Origin: Flammeovirgaceae bacterium UBA7330
Lineage (GTDB): Bacteria > Bacteroidota > Bacteroidia > Cytophagales > Cyclobacteriaceae
DNA: 64,000 bases
NCBI GenBank assembly: GCA_002471275.1
Contig: DKPQ01000010.1
Location: forward strand, 87,106 to 151,105
Direction of reading: 5' to 3'
Shown: positions 43,994 to 52,748 of the stretch, in pieces
Numbering within the stretch: position 1 is the stretch's first letter
Layout of the letters: each line of letters opens with the position of its first letter
The notes under the pieces: generated by a model
Told to the model about the DNA's origin: nothing
The model's database searches: none
The model's input: the letters and a program-made list of their open reading frames with translations, nothing else
Program-made: the position numbers and the translations under genes

Positions 43994-45151
43994 ATGGCGA
44001 AGATCCTTATTGTTGATGATGAGAAAAGTATCAGAGAAACTCTGAAAGAAATCCTCGAATATGAAAAATACCAGGTAAACGAAGCCCAGGATGGTGAGGC
44101 TGCCTGGGAGGAATTGTCTAAAAACAGCTATGACGTAGTACTCTGCGACATCAAAATGCCTAAAATGGATGGCATTGAGCTTTTGGACAAAGCTGTCAAT
44201 GAGGGGATTGACACACCTTTTATCATGATCTCTGCGCACGGCACCATTGAAACCGCCGTAGACGCCACAAAGAAAGGAGCATACGATTTTATTCAAAAGC
44301 CACCTGATCTCAACAGGCTGCTACTCACCGTTCGCAACGCACTTGATAAGTCCAACCTTCAGGTGGAGACTAAGAATCTAAAAAAGAAGATCAACAAATC
44401 TTTTGATATAGTTGGTAATTCTAAGCCAATCCAGGAGATCAAAGAAACCATTGAGAAGGTAGCACCAACTGACGCTCGGGTACTCATTACCGGTGAAAAT
44501 GGAACAGGTAAGGAGCTTGTGGCACATTGGCTACACGCCAAAAGTTCAAGGTCTGCATTGCCATTGATTGAAGTAAACTGTGCAGCCATCCCTTCAGAAT
44601 TGATAGAAAGTGAGCTGTTTGGTCATGAGAAAGGTTCATTTACCTCCGCCCATAAGCAGCGCATCGGTAAATTTGAGCTGGCCAATAATGGAACTATTTT
44701 CCTGGATGAGATTGGCGATATGAGTCTTTCTGCACAGGCTAAGGTATTGAGAGCCTTGCAGGAGCATAAGATCACCAGGGTAGGAGGGGAAAAGTCTATC
44801 AAAGTTGATGTTCGTGTGTTAGCGGCAACCAACAAAGATTTAAAGAAAGAAATCCAGGAAGGAAATTTCAGGGAAGATCTTTACCACCGACTGAGTGTAA
44901 TGATCATTCAGGTGCCACCATTGAGGGAACGAAAAGATGACATTCCATTGCTCATCGAACATTTCATGGAGTTAATCTCCAATGAGTATGGTTCCGCCCC
45001 CAAGAAAATTGCAAAGGACGCTATTGATGAGCTTACTAACTATGCTTGGTCAGGTAATATCCGCGAGCTACGAAACATCATAGAGCGGCTGATCATAATG
45101 TCGGACAATGAGATATCAGTAAAGGATGTGAAGAGATACGTAGAAATCTAA
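43994..45151 (+). CDS. NtrC-family response regulator without DNA-binding domain
   Basis: A 385-residue protein: receiver domain with D52 (VLCDIKMPKMDG) and D9/D10, then a sigma-54-type AAA+ domain with Walker A GENGTGKE, Walker B GTIFLDEIGDM and an altered sigma-54 contact loop GSFTSA near residue 213 in place of GAFTGA. It ends right after the AAA+ C-domain (IRELRNIIERL), so the Fis-type helix-turn-helix is absent. It may work on sigma-54 holoenzyme without binding an enhancer, or through another protein. No sensor kinase adjoins it. Confidence 0.88.
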   Translation: MAKILIVDDEKSIRETLKEILEYEKYQVNEAQDGEAAWEELSKNSYDVVLCDIKMPKMDGIELLDKAVNEGIDTPFIMISAHGTIETAVDATKKGAYDFIQKPPDLNRLLLTVRNALDKSNLQVETKNLKKKINKSFDIVGNSKPIQEIKETIEKVAPTDARVLITGENGTGKELVAHWLHAKSSRSALPLIEVNCAAIPSELIESELFGHEKGSFTSAHKQRIGKFELANNGTIFLDEIGDMSLSAQAKVLRALQEHKITRVGGEKSIKVDVRVLAATNKDLKKEIQEGNFREDLYHRLSVMIIQVPPLRERKDDIPLLIEHFMELISNEYGSAPKKIAKDAIDELTNYAWSGNIRELRNIIERLIIMSDNEISVKDVKRYVEI

Positions 45152-45152
45152 A

Positions 45153-45278
45153 TCAAATTCTGATTTGTTCTGGTTTTGACTTTTCTACATCCTGTTTGGC
45201 GTAGGTGGGACAAGTTTTTTGGGTACATGCACTCAGCCCAGCTAGTACGATTGCAATAACAAAAATTTTCAACTTCAT
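45153..45278 (-). CDS. Small lipoprotein (41 aa)
   Basis: ATG at 45278 opens 41 codons to TGA at 45153: a lipoprotein signal (KLKIFVIAIVLAGLSAC, lipobox LSAC) followed by CPTYAKQ and a short charged tail. Short lipoproteins with a Cys-Pro-x-Tyr motif after the lipid cysteine recur in Bacteroidota. It converges with the regulator, whose stop codon is 2 bases away. Function unknown. Confidence 0.7.
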   Translation of the reverse strand: MKLKIFVIAIVLAGLSACTQKTCPTYAKQDVEKSKPEQIRI

Positions 45279-45389
45279 GAGCGGTTTTTCTTTAATGGAT
45301 ATGGCGTATACCCAACATTAACTATTATCAAAAATATATTACAGTTTCTTTCTCTGCAAAAAAAAACGACTAATTAACTTGTTATCTCG

Positions 45390-46364
45390 TTAAAATAGCA
45401 AATTACAGCCTCTAATATCTGAATTATCTAGTCTTCCCATTACTTCAAATTGACTGTTTTCTGTAATTCTACCAAGATCTTCTGTTTCAACGAACGAAAT
45501 GCTATGGATATTGGCTAAATCTATAACATTTATTCCTCCGGTGATGCCCTTACTTAGATTTTCAAATGGATCGTTGATGTCGCGAATCATCACTTTGGCC
45601 CAGGGAGGAAAGCTAAAATAGCCATCTTTACCATAAGCCTGAGAGAAAAGTTCAGTCATCCCATATTCAGAATAGACTGCCTCAATACCAAAGCCTGCCT
45701 TTATAAGTTTGTGTAGTTCCTGGCGGGTGATCTCCTTCCTCCTTCCTTTCATCCCACCGGTTTCAATAATGGTAAGATTTTTAAGGTCGGTAAATGGTCC
45801 CTGCTTTTCGATAAAATCCAGCAGCGCATAGGAAACGCCAAATAGAACCCTGGGGGTTTTGCCTGAAACCAGGGCTGCTTTCAGGTCACTGTAATTGTCC
45901 AGGTAAAAACCACCTTTATGCGGTGTTTTTCGAATAAAATGATCAACCATACTGATCAGAGATGAATCTCCCTGCTGAATATACGAGGGGAGGAGCGCCA
46001 GAATTTTGAAGTTTTCCAGTTGATCAAATTGCTGATTAAAAATGGTTTCAGCATTGAAGTGATACAGTGTTTCATCGCGGACGTGATGATTGCTGCGTTC
46101 TCCTGTGGTGCCGCTGCTCTTAAAAATTTTTTGAGTTGGCCACTTCCCTGTCTTGATTTCATGTGTCTTAAAGAAGGTGATGGGAAGAAAAGGAATATCC
46201 TTTAAAGTTCTAACATCTTTAGGGGTAATGCTCAATAGATTGCAATAATCCTGATAAATTTGATTTTGAGTCCATTGAAAATTAAAGACTTCAATCGCAA
46301 ATTTTTCAAATGTTTTTTCGTTTATAGAAATTAGTTCAGATTTGAATCTTTTAGGATCAATCAT
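45390..46364 (-). CDS. LuxE/PaaK-family acyl-protein synthetase-like protein
   Basis: A 324-residue protein of the LuxE/acyl-adenylate family: IFKSSGTTGERSNHH is the glycine/serine-rich AMP-binding loop, EYGMTELFSQAYG matches the adenylate-forming core, and the C-terminal part has SFVETEDLGRI. LuxE activates fatty acids for aldehyde synthesis in luminous bacteria, but no luxCD or luciferase genes are present. In Bacteroidota such stand-alone proteins are often linked to surface or lipid acylation; that is speculative. Confidence 0.82.
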   Translation of the reverse strand: MIDPKRFKSELISINEKTFEKFAIEVFNFQWTQNQIYQDYCNLLSITPKDVRTLKDIPFLPITFFKTHEIKTGKWPTQKIFKSSGTTGERSNHHVRDETLYHFNAETIFNQQFDQLENFKILALLPSYIQQGDSSLISMVDHFIRKTPHKGGFYLDNYSDLKAALVSGKTPRVLFGVSYALLDFIEKQGPFTDLKNLTIIETGGMKGRRKEITRQELHKLIKAGFGIEAVYSEYGMTELFSQAYGKDGYFSFPPWAKVMIRDINDPFENLSKGITGGINVIDLANIHSISFVETEDLGRITENSQFEVMGRLDNSDIRGCNLLF

Positions 46365-46408
46365 CGGTTATAATAAAACAAAGTTCAATTTATAATGAGG
46401 GATCGATT

Positions 46409-47149
46409 ATGAAGTACATGGTGAGGTATTTTTTAGTAATAATCACGATTCCTGTAATCTTAAGCTGTTACCGGGAGACTGACATCTCAGATATACCATA
46501 TATAGAATTCAGGAGCCTGGAATTTGTTCCCGGTTCTTCTTTCGATTCCCTTGTCCTGTCATTTTATTTCGAAGATGGGGACGGAAATGTGGGATTATTT
46601 TCCAGAGAAACGTTCCCTCCATTTCACCCATTCGACTATGTAGTGGATGACGATGATAGCCTGGTCACCCTTAGGTCCAACTCCACTCCACCTTTTAGAT
46701 TAGTTACACCTGGCACGCTGGATGAGAAATTTTTAAGTGACACAGATATCAGGACCCCCTATAACTGCGAGGATTATGCCATTCTTGATATTGGTACCGG
46801 AGCTACAGATACGTTTTTTATCAAGAAAAATGAATTCCATTACAACCTTCATTTGAACTTCTTCAGAAAGGTCAATGGAGTGTACCAGGAGATTGATCTT
46901 GAATCTGTATTTGGTACTACCAGCTGTGGAATCACTTATGATGGAAGAATCCCTGTATTTGATGAAGAATCAGTTGAGAATCAAAGGCCAGTCCGGGGAA
47001 CCATAACTTACCCAATTACATCGAGTGGATTCCCTTTCATTTTCGGGAATGATGAATTCAAAATTGAATTCTACGTATACGATTTTGATTTGAATCTCAG
47101 TAACGTAGCCAGTACGCCCGATTTGACCCTGTTGGGAATTACCAGATAA
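46409..47149 (+). CDS. Lipoprotein of unknown function
   Basis: A 246-residue lipoprotein with lipobox VILSC (C20). The mature part is beta-rich and acidic, with SLVLSFYFEDGDGNVGLF near residue 50 and a final strand block FIFGNDEFKIEFYVYDFDLN resembling extracellular beta-sandwich domains. Similar sequences occur as single genes in Bacteroidota, frequently starting with an ALPNIPDIPYIEF-like segment (here TDISDIPYIEFRSL). Its 3' end overlaps the convergent E1 gene by 11 bases. Role unknown. Confidence 0.7.
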   Translation: MKYMVRYFLVIITIPVILSCYRETDISDIPYIEFRSLEFVPGSSFDSLVLSFYFEDGDGNVGLFSRETFPPFHPFDYVVDDDDSLVTLRSNSTPPFRLVTPGTLDEKFLSDTDIRTPYNCEDYAILDIGTGATDTFFIKKNEFHYNLHLNFFRKVNGVYQEIDLESVFGTTSCGITYDGRIPVFDEESVENQRPVRGTITYPITSSGFPFIFGNDEFKIEFYVYDFDLNLSNVASTPDLTLLGITR

Positions 47150-49547
47150 GTGGCTTGAATTGTTCGGGATCAACCTCTGAGATGAGTTGATAAACCCCTT
47201 CAAATACATCCTCCGTATTAGGCTTTGAGAAATAATCACCGTCCGTACTATACGCTGGTCTGTGGTCTTTGGCAGAAATGCACAATGGTTTTGAGTCAAG
47301 GTATTGATATCCATTGTCTCTGTCCAGTACCTGCTGCATCATATAGGCTGTGGCTCCTCCGGGTACGTCTTCATCGATAAAGACAACCCGGTTGGTCTTT
47401 TTCAATGAATCTGTGATGGAGCTGTGAATGTCGAAAGGTAGCAATGTTTGCACATCAATCACCTCGCAGGAAATGCCAAATTCACTGAGCTGTTGGGCAG
47501 CTTCCATTACAATGCGGCACATAGAGCCATAGGTTACCAGTGTCACATCCGTTCCCTCTCTCAGAACCTCCGGAACGCCCAATGGTACCTTGATTTCAGC
47601 GATATTTTCAGGCATCTTCTCTTTCAGTCTGTATCCATTGAGTGATTCAATGATCAGTGCAGGATCTTCTGATGCCATCAAAGTATTGTAAAATCCTGCA
47701 GCCTGGGTCAGGTTTCTGGGAACCAGTAAGTGAATGCCCCTGATAGATCCTAATAGCATGCTCATAGGTGAGCCGCTATGCCAAACACCTTCCAGGCGAT
47801 GTCCTCGTGTCCTGATGATCACGGGGCACACCTGACCACCTTTCATGCGGTAGTGCAGCGAGGCCAGGTCGTCCGACATGGTTTGCAAGGCGTAGATTAC
47901 ATAGTCTAGATACTGGATCTCTACAATGGGCCTCAGACCCCTCAGCGCAGAGCCAATGCCCTGCCCCAGGATGGTCAGCTCCCTGATGCCTGTATCGGTC
48001 ACGCGGATCTCACCGTGTTTTTCCTGCAGGCCGGCAAATCCCTGGTTTACATCCCCAATCTTTCCTACGTCTTCACCTATTGCAAAAACCCTTGGATCTC
48101 TTTTCAGCAGCTCGTCAAAACAAGCCCTGACGACTTCGCGTCCGTCAACGACTTCCGAATCGTCTGAATATTCTGGCTTGACCTCTTCAACGCGCAAAGG
48201 ACTATAGGCAGACTCATTGTAGAGATGAGAATTGTATTCATCCTTATGGATCTCGTTTTTCTCTTTGACCCAGGCGATGATCGCCTCTTTTTCTTTGGAT
48301 TGTTCGTCTTTCAGATACCTGAGGCTTTTTCTTACAGCCCGCATGGTGTCTGCTTTGAGCGGATTCAAGGCATCCTTGAGATCACTCTTAATTTCATTGA
48401 GCGCTACCTTGTTCACAGACACTTTTGCCGCATCTCCGATCATTCTGATGGCAGTAGCCACATCTTCCTTGATTTCGGCAGTGTAAGCTTTCCAGGCTTC
48501 ATTTCTGGCCTTTTTGGCCTTTTGTCTGGCCTCATGCTCTATCTCTTTGAGCTCTGCTTCGGTACAGAGTCCTGTTTCCAGGATCCATTCCCGCATTTTC
48601 AGGTTGCAGTCAAATTCTTTTTCCCAATCCAGCCGCTCCTTAGACTTGTACCTTTCATGTGAGCCGGAAGTAGAGTGGCCCAAAGGTTGTGTCATGTCGA
48701 TCACATGGACAAGGCTGGGGACATGCTCTTCCCTGGCTACTTTTGCGGCTTTTCGATAGGTTTTCACAAGATTAGGGTAATCCCACCCCTCGACAGTGAA
48801 AATTTCCATTCCCGCCAGGTCTTTTTCTCTTCTGAAGCCCTCCAGGACGGTAGATATACTTTCTTTGGCGGTGTGGTAGTGTTGAGGGACGGAAATCCCA
48901 TATGCGTCATCCCATACAGACATCACCACAGGGATCTGGAGCACACACATGGCATTGATTGCTTCAAAAAAGTGGCCCTCTGAGGTGGCGGCATTACCAA
49001 TGGTCCCGAAGGCTACTTCATTTCCATTGATGCTAAAGTCTTTTAGATGTTTTAAGTCCGGATTGTTTCGGTAAAGTTTGGAGGCATAGGCAAGCCCTAT
49101 GAGACGGGGCATCTGTGCCGCGGTGGGAGAAATGTCTGAGCATGAGTTTTTCATGTCTGTCAGCGTATTCCATTCTCCGCTGGCAGTCATCGATCGGGAA
49201 CCAAAATGACCATTCATCATCCGGCCTGCAGATGCCGGCTCTGCATCAAGGTCTGTGTGGGCATAAAGCTGCGCGAAAAACTCCTGTGAGGAATGCTGAC
49301 CCATGGCCATCATCATGGTCTGGTCGCGATAATATCCGGAGCGCCAATCTCCGTTCTTCAGGGCTTTGGCTGCCGCAATTTGCGCTACCTCTTTGCCATC
49401 ACCAAAAATGCCGAATTTGGCCTTGCCCATAAAAACCTCTTTGCGTCCAATGATGCTTGCTTCACGACTTTCTACTGCCAGTGCGTAATCAAACAGCACC
49501 TCTGCTTTATTAAACTTGGTTTTAGTTGTGACTTCCTGAGTACCCAC
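47139..49547 (-). CDS. Branched-chain 2-oxoacid dehydrogenase E1, fused alpha and beta subunits
   Basis: An 802-residue single chain. Residues about 1-390 are E1 alpha, with the thiamine diphosphate motif reading GTIGNAATSEGHFFEA and VWDDAYGIS; residues about 465-800 are E1 beta with AIGEDVGKIGDVNQGFAGL and VFIDEDVPGGATAYM. The fused form is usual in Bacteroidota. It decarboxylates the 2-oxoacids of valine, leucine and isoleucine; E2 and E3 genes are not nearby. Products could prime branched fatty acids through FabH. Confidence 0.92.
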   Translation of the reverse strand: MGTQEVTTKTKFNKAEVLFDYALAVESREASIIGRKEVFMGKAKFGIFGDGKEVAQIAAAKALKNGDWRSGYYRDQTMMMAMGQHSSQEFFAQLYAHTDLDAEPASAGRMMNGHFGSRSMTASGEWNTLTDMKNSCSDISPTAAQMPRLIGLAYASKLYRNNPDLKHLKDFSINGNEVAFGTIGNAATSEGHFFEAINAMCVLQIPVVMSVWDDAYGISVPQHYHTAKESISTVLEGFRREKDLAGMEIFTVEGWDYPNLVKTYRKAAKVAREEHVPSLVHVIDMTQPLGHSTSGSHERYKSKERLDWEKEFDCNLKMREWILETGLCTEAELKEIEHEARQKAKKARNEAWKAYTAEIKEDVATAIRMIGDAAKVSVNKVALNEIKSDLKDALNPLKADTMRAVRKSLRYLKDEQSKEKEAIIAWVKEKNEIHKDEYNSHLYNESAYSPLRVEEVKPEYSDDSEVVDGREVVRACFDELLKRDPRVFAIGEDVGKIGDVNQGFAGLQEKHGEIRVTDTGIRELTILGQGIGSALRGLRPIVEIQYLDYVIYALQTMSDDLASLHYRMKGGQVCPVIIRTRGHRLEGVWHSGSPMSMLLGSIRGIHLLVPRNLTQAAGFYNTLMASEDPALIIESLNGYRLKEKMPENIAEIKVPLGVPEVLREGTDVTLVTYGSMCRIVMEAAQQLSEFGISCEVIDVQTLLPFDIHSSITDSLKKTNRVVFIDEDVPGGATAYMMQQVLDRDNGYQYLDSKPLCISAKDHRPAYSTDGDYFSKPNTEDVFEGVYQLISEVDPEQFKPLIW

Positions 49548-49816
49548 TAAAAAGAGGTTTTATTAAACAAAATTTCAACATTTCAAGGAATTCAAAAATA
49601 CTAAAAAATCATCAGAGGTAATAGAGAATCGGCCATATATTTCTATTGAATTGGTTTTTCGTAGAGATGAAAAAGGAATAATATTTTGATCTATTTTGAA
49701 ATCATGAAATATTATTTTGAGCCGGTAAATTTCGGTTAGGTATATTATCGAATTTTTCAGACCCTGCAAATCTGATTGTCCATGCACTTATCTTTGCTAA
49801 AAAAAGCATTTATTAG

Positions 49817-50938
49817 ATGATTATAGGGGTTCCAAAGGAGATAAAATCCAACGAAAACAGGGTAGCCATCACTCCGGGTGGAGTGATTGAGCTGGTCAAG
49901 CGAGGACATGATGTTTACATTCAAAGTGGAGCAGGTTTTGATAGCGGGTTTGGTGATGAGCAATATGTTCAGGCTGGGGCAAATATCCTTCCGTCCATAG
50001 AGAAGGTTTATGAAACAGCAGAAATGATCATAAAGGTGAAAGAGCCAATTGAGCCTGAGTACAGACTTATTAAAAAGGATCAATTGCTGTTTACCTATTT
50101 CCATTTTGCGTCGAGTAAGCCACTGACGGATGCGATGATCAACAGCGGTGCTGTCTGTCTTGCATACGAAACTGTAGAGAAAACTGACAGGACGTTGCCT
50201 CTATTGATTCCGATGTCTGAGGTGGCTGGTCGAATGGCTATTCAGGAAGGAGCTAAATACCTGGAGAAACCTCAGAAAGGAAGGGGTATTCTGCTGGGTG
50301 GTGTACCAGGCGTGCGACCAGCCAAGGTTTTGATCCTGGGTGGTGGTATCGTAGGAACAAATGCTGCCAAGATGGCTTCCGGAATGGGTGCCGATGTCAC
50401 CATTATGGACATTAATCTCCCCCGACTCCGATACCTGGAAGACATCATGCCTGCCAATGTGAGTACATTCATGTCGAGTGAATATAACATTCGCGAGCTG
50501 ATCGGTACACATGACCTGATCATAGGTGCCGTACTTATCCCTGGCGCCAAGGCACCACATCTGATTACCCGTGACATGCTGAAAGACATGAAGCCAGGAA
50601 CGGTATTGGTAGACGTGGCCGTAGATCAGGGGGGATGTATAGAAACCTGCACACCCACCACCCACGATAATCCTACCTTTATCATCGATGATGTGGTACA
50701 TTACTGCGTGGCCAACATGCCCGGGGCAGTACCCTACACCTCTACTTTGGCGCTGACCAATGCCACCTTACCTTATGCCATGCAGCTGGCTAATAAAGGG
50801 TGGAAAAAAGCCTGCACTGAGAATGAGGAACTTAAAAAGGGACTCAATATAGTAGAAGGAAAGGTGGTTTATCAGGGAGTAGCAGAAGCTTTTGACCTGG
50901 AATACACCGAAGTAAAGGAAGTGCTTTATTTAGGATAG
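49817..50938 (+). CDS. ald: Alanine dehydrogenase
   Basis: A 373-residue enzyme of standard length: IIGVPKEIKSNENRVAITPGGV start, catalytic Lys and His regions TYFHFASS and EVAGRMAIQEGAKYL, and the NAD-binding GGGIVGTNAAKMASGMGADVT. It interconverts L-alanine and pyruvate plus ammonia. The 269-base upstream spacer (49548-49816) is AT-rich with no gene I can support. It converges with the HsdR-N protein gene, overlapping 9 bases. Confidence 0.95.
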   Translation: MIIGVPKEIKSNENRVAITPGGVIELVKRGHDVYIQSGAGFDSGFGDEQYVQAGANILPSIEKVYETAEMIIKVKEPIEPEYRLIKKDQLLFTYFHFASSKPLTDAMINSGAVCLAYETVEKTDRTLPLLIPMSEVAGRMAIQEGAKYLEKPQKGRGILLGGVPGVRPAKVLILGGGIVGTNAAKMASGMGADVTIMDINLPRLRYLEDIMPANVSTFMSSEYNIRELIGTHDLIIGAVLIPGAKAPHLITRDMLKDMKPGTVLVDVAVDQGGCIETCTPTTHDNPTFIIDDVVHYCVANMPGAVPYTSTLALTNATLPYAMQLANKGWKKACTENEELKKGLNIVEGKVVYQGVAEAFDLEYTEVKEVLYLG

Positions 50939-51367
50939 TTTAGGAAATTCTTTCAGTGGGTGGTAATCCGACCCACTGAATTTCCAGATAAAATGCTTCA
51001 TGCCATTGGTCATAGCAATATAGGGGGCCTGAATTACCTTGTTGTAGGTTGATATCTGGTGGATCGTATCCGGTCCGAGCTTCACCTTTGCAGCCTTACA
51101 TTCAATGAGCAGGTAGGGTTTGCCCGACCGGTCAGTGAGCAGGATGTCTGACCGTTTACCTGATTTGAAATAAGTCAGGGGAAATTCGAGGCTGATCAGT
51201 GACCGGGGATATTCCAGATGGTTGATCATGAGGTGAAGGAAGTGCTGTCGCACCCATTCTTCAGGAGTCAGGGTTACATACTTTTTCCTGACAATGTCAA
51301 AAACAAATTCGTTGCCTTCTTCATTTTTGATCTTGAGCGAACAGTCCGGTAGGTTAAGCTTTTCCAT
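50930..51367 (-). CDS. Stand-alone type I restriction HsdR N-terminal-like nuclease domain
   Basis: A 145-residue protein from ATG 51367 with a PD-(D/E)xK nuclease core: conserved acid in RSDILLTDRSGKPYLLIECKAAK, plus RQHFLHLMINHLEYPRSLISLE before it. This is the HsdR_N_2 domain alone: no helicase, HsdM or HsdS is present. Such orphans are common in Bacteroidota near housekeeping genes and may be a DNA-repair or unknown nuclease, not a restriction system. Start is chosen to avoid the N-terminal extension, but 51385 is possible. Confidence 0.83.
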   Translation of the reverse strand: MEKLNLPDCSLKIKNEEGNEFVFDIVRKKYVTLTPEEWVRQHFLHLMINHLEYPRSLISLEFPLTYFKSGKRSDILLTDRSGKPYLLIECKAAKVKLGPDTIHQISTYNKVIQAPYIAMTNGMKHFIWKFSGSDYHPLKEFPKLS

Positions 51368-52643
51368 AAGGGGGCAACTTGACAAACCTAAGGAGAATCA
51401 AACCAATAAGAAAGAAAAATCCAAGTGCCAATGAGCTGATACGCATGCTGCCGGTCATTTGTTCGATCAATCCATAACTAAATGTACCGAGTACCACACT
51501 GATATGAAAAGTCACATCAAAAAAGGAAAAATATGATGCGTGATCTTCCGTATCCTCTGGGATCAGCTTAGAAAAAGTAGCCCGTGACAACGCCTGGATA
51601 CCACCCATCACCAGACCAACAACCACCGCAATGATATAAAATTGGGTCACATGGGTGATGTAATAAGCATAGATGCAAATGCCTATCCATATGACGATCA
51701 TGATGGTGAGTGAGAAGATATTTCCTTTTTTATCCGATAAGCGAGCAAAAAGCAATGAGCCTGCAATCCCAACAAATTGGATGATTAACAGGATAGGGAT
51801 CAATTGTCCGGCTTCCAGGTGAAGCACTTTAGATCCGAACAAGGTGGCAAGTAGCATCACTGTTTGCACCCCCATATTGAAAAACAGGAAAGCCAGGATG
51901 TACTTTTTCATGTTGCTGAGAGATCTCAGCTTGATAAATACTGATCTGATCTCCAGGTATCCATTCAATAACAATCTGCCTTTAGGTTTTTTGTGAAACA
52001 CGTTGACCGGCAGTGTCCTGAAAGGTATTTGAGCAAAACCAATCCACCAGATCCCAACAAGTAAAAAGACGAGTCGTGTGGCCTGGCCTGTGTTTTCAAA
52101 TCCGAAAGTTTCATAGTAGGTGATCAGTATCAGGCTCATGATCAGCATCAGCGCACTACCTAAGTAGCCATAAGCGTATCCTCTCGCACTCACGCGGTCG
52201 GTTTGCTCGGGAGTGGCGATCTCAGGCAGATAGGCATCATAAAATACCAGGCTGCTACTATAGCCCAGGCTGGCAAAGATCACACATAGGATCCCCCACT
52301 CGATGTTTCCTTTGGTAAACAGAAACATTCCCATACAGCTAAACGCTCCCAGGAAGGTAAAGAACTTCAGAAAAGTCATCTTTTTGCCTGCATAGTCAGC
52401 CATACCCGATAGCAAGGGAAGGATCATTGCCGAAAGCAGGTAGGAAAAAGAAAGTGCATAGCTATACAGCACCGAATTGACGATTTGAAAACCGAAAAAA
52501 CTTACTTTATCTCCGGTACTTTCACTGGCAGTGATGGCTGTATAATAAATTGGAAAGATCGAGGTATTGATCACCAGGTTGTAGACTGAATTGGCCCAGT
52601 CATACATACACCAGGACCTGATTATTTTCGGATCTCCTTGCAT
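51354..52643 (-). CDS. MFS transporter, UMF1/Atg22-like
   Basis: A 429-residue transporter with twelve hydrophobic segments. The start MYDWANSVYNLVINTSIFPIYYTA-like region (beginning IRSWCMYDWANSVYN) is typical of UMF1/Atg22-type MFS proteins, and GGIQALSRATFSKLIPED is the family's central loop. Substrates are unknown, possibly amino acids or peptides. It overlaps the HsdR-N gene by 14 bases and diverges from ndh. Confidence 0.88.
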   Translation of the reverse strand: MQGDPKIIRSWCMYDWANSVYNLVINTSIFPIYYTAITASESTGDKVSFFGFQIVNSVLYSYALSFSYLLSAMILPLLSGMADYAGKKMTFLKFFTFLGAFSCMGMFLFTKGNIEWGILCVIFASLGYSSSLVFYDAYLPEIATPEQTDRVSARGYAYGYLGSALMLIMSLILITYYETFGFENTGQATRLVFLLVGIWWIGFAQIPFRTLPVNVFHKKPKGRLLLNGYLEIRSVFIKLRSLSNMKKYILAFLFFNMGVQTVMLLATLFGSKVLHLEAGQLIPILLIIQFVGIAGSLLFARLSDKKGNIFSLTIMIVIWIGICIYAYYITHVTQFYIIAVVVGLVMGGIQALSRATFSKLIPEDTEDHASYFSFFDVTFHISVVLGTFSYGLIEQMTGSMRISSLALGFFFLIGLILLRFVKLPPYGKA

Positions 52644-52748
52644 AGAAAATTATTGCCGAAAATAGTCAAACTATCCCAAAACTTTAACGTATTACAATTT
52701 GTTTCAGGTGAGGGACTAATCAAGCGCCCTTACCGAAGAAACACTAAT

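Noticed and set aside
43955..44296. 113-codon antisense frame over the RNase P RNA end and the receiver domain
   Set aside because: Covers rnpB 3' end and a clear receiver domain on the other strand.
47139..49547. Frameshift or fusion artefact joining two E1 genes
   Set aside because: The single frame is uninterrupted over 802 residues and fused alpha/beta E1 is normal in Bacteroidota.
49575..49787. 70-codon minus-strand frame in the spacer before ald
   Set aside because: AT-rich, no domain or signal, starts inside the ald leader, and the frame looks like chance sequence. A promoter region is more likely.
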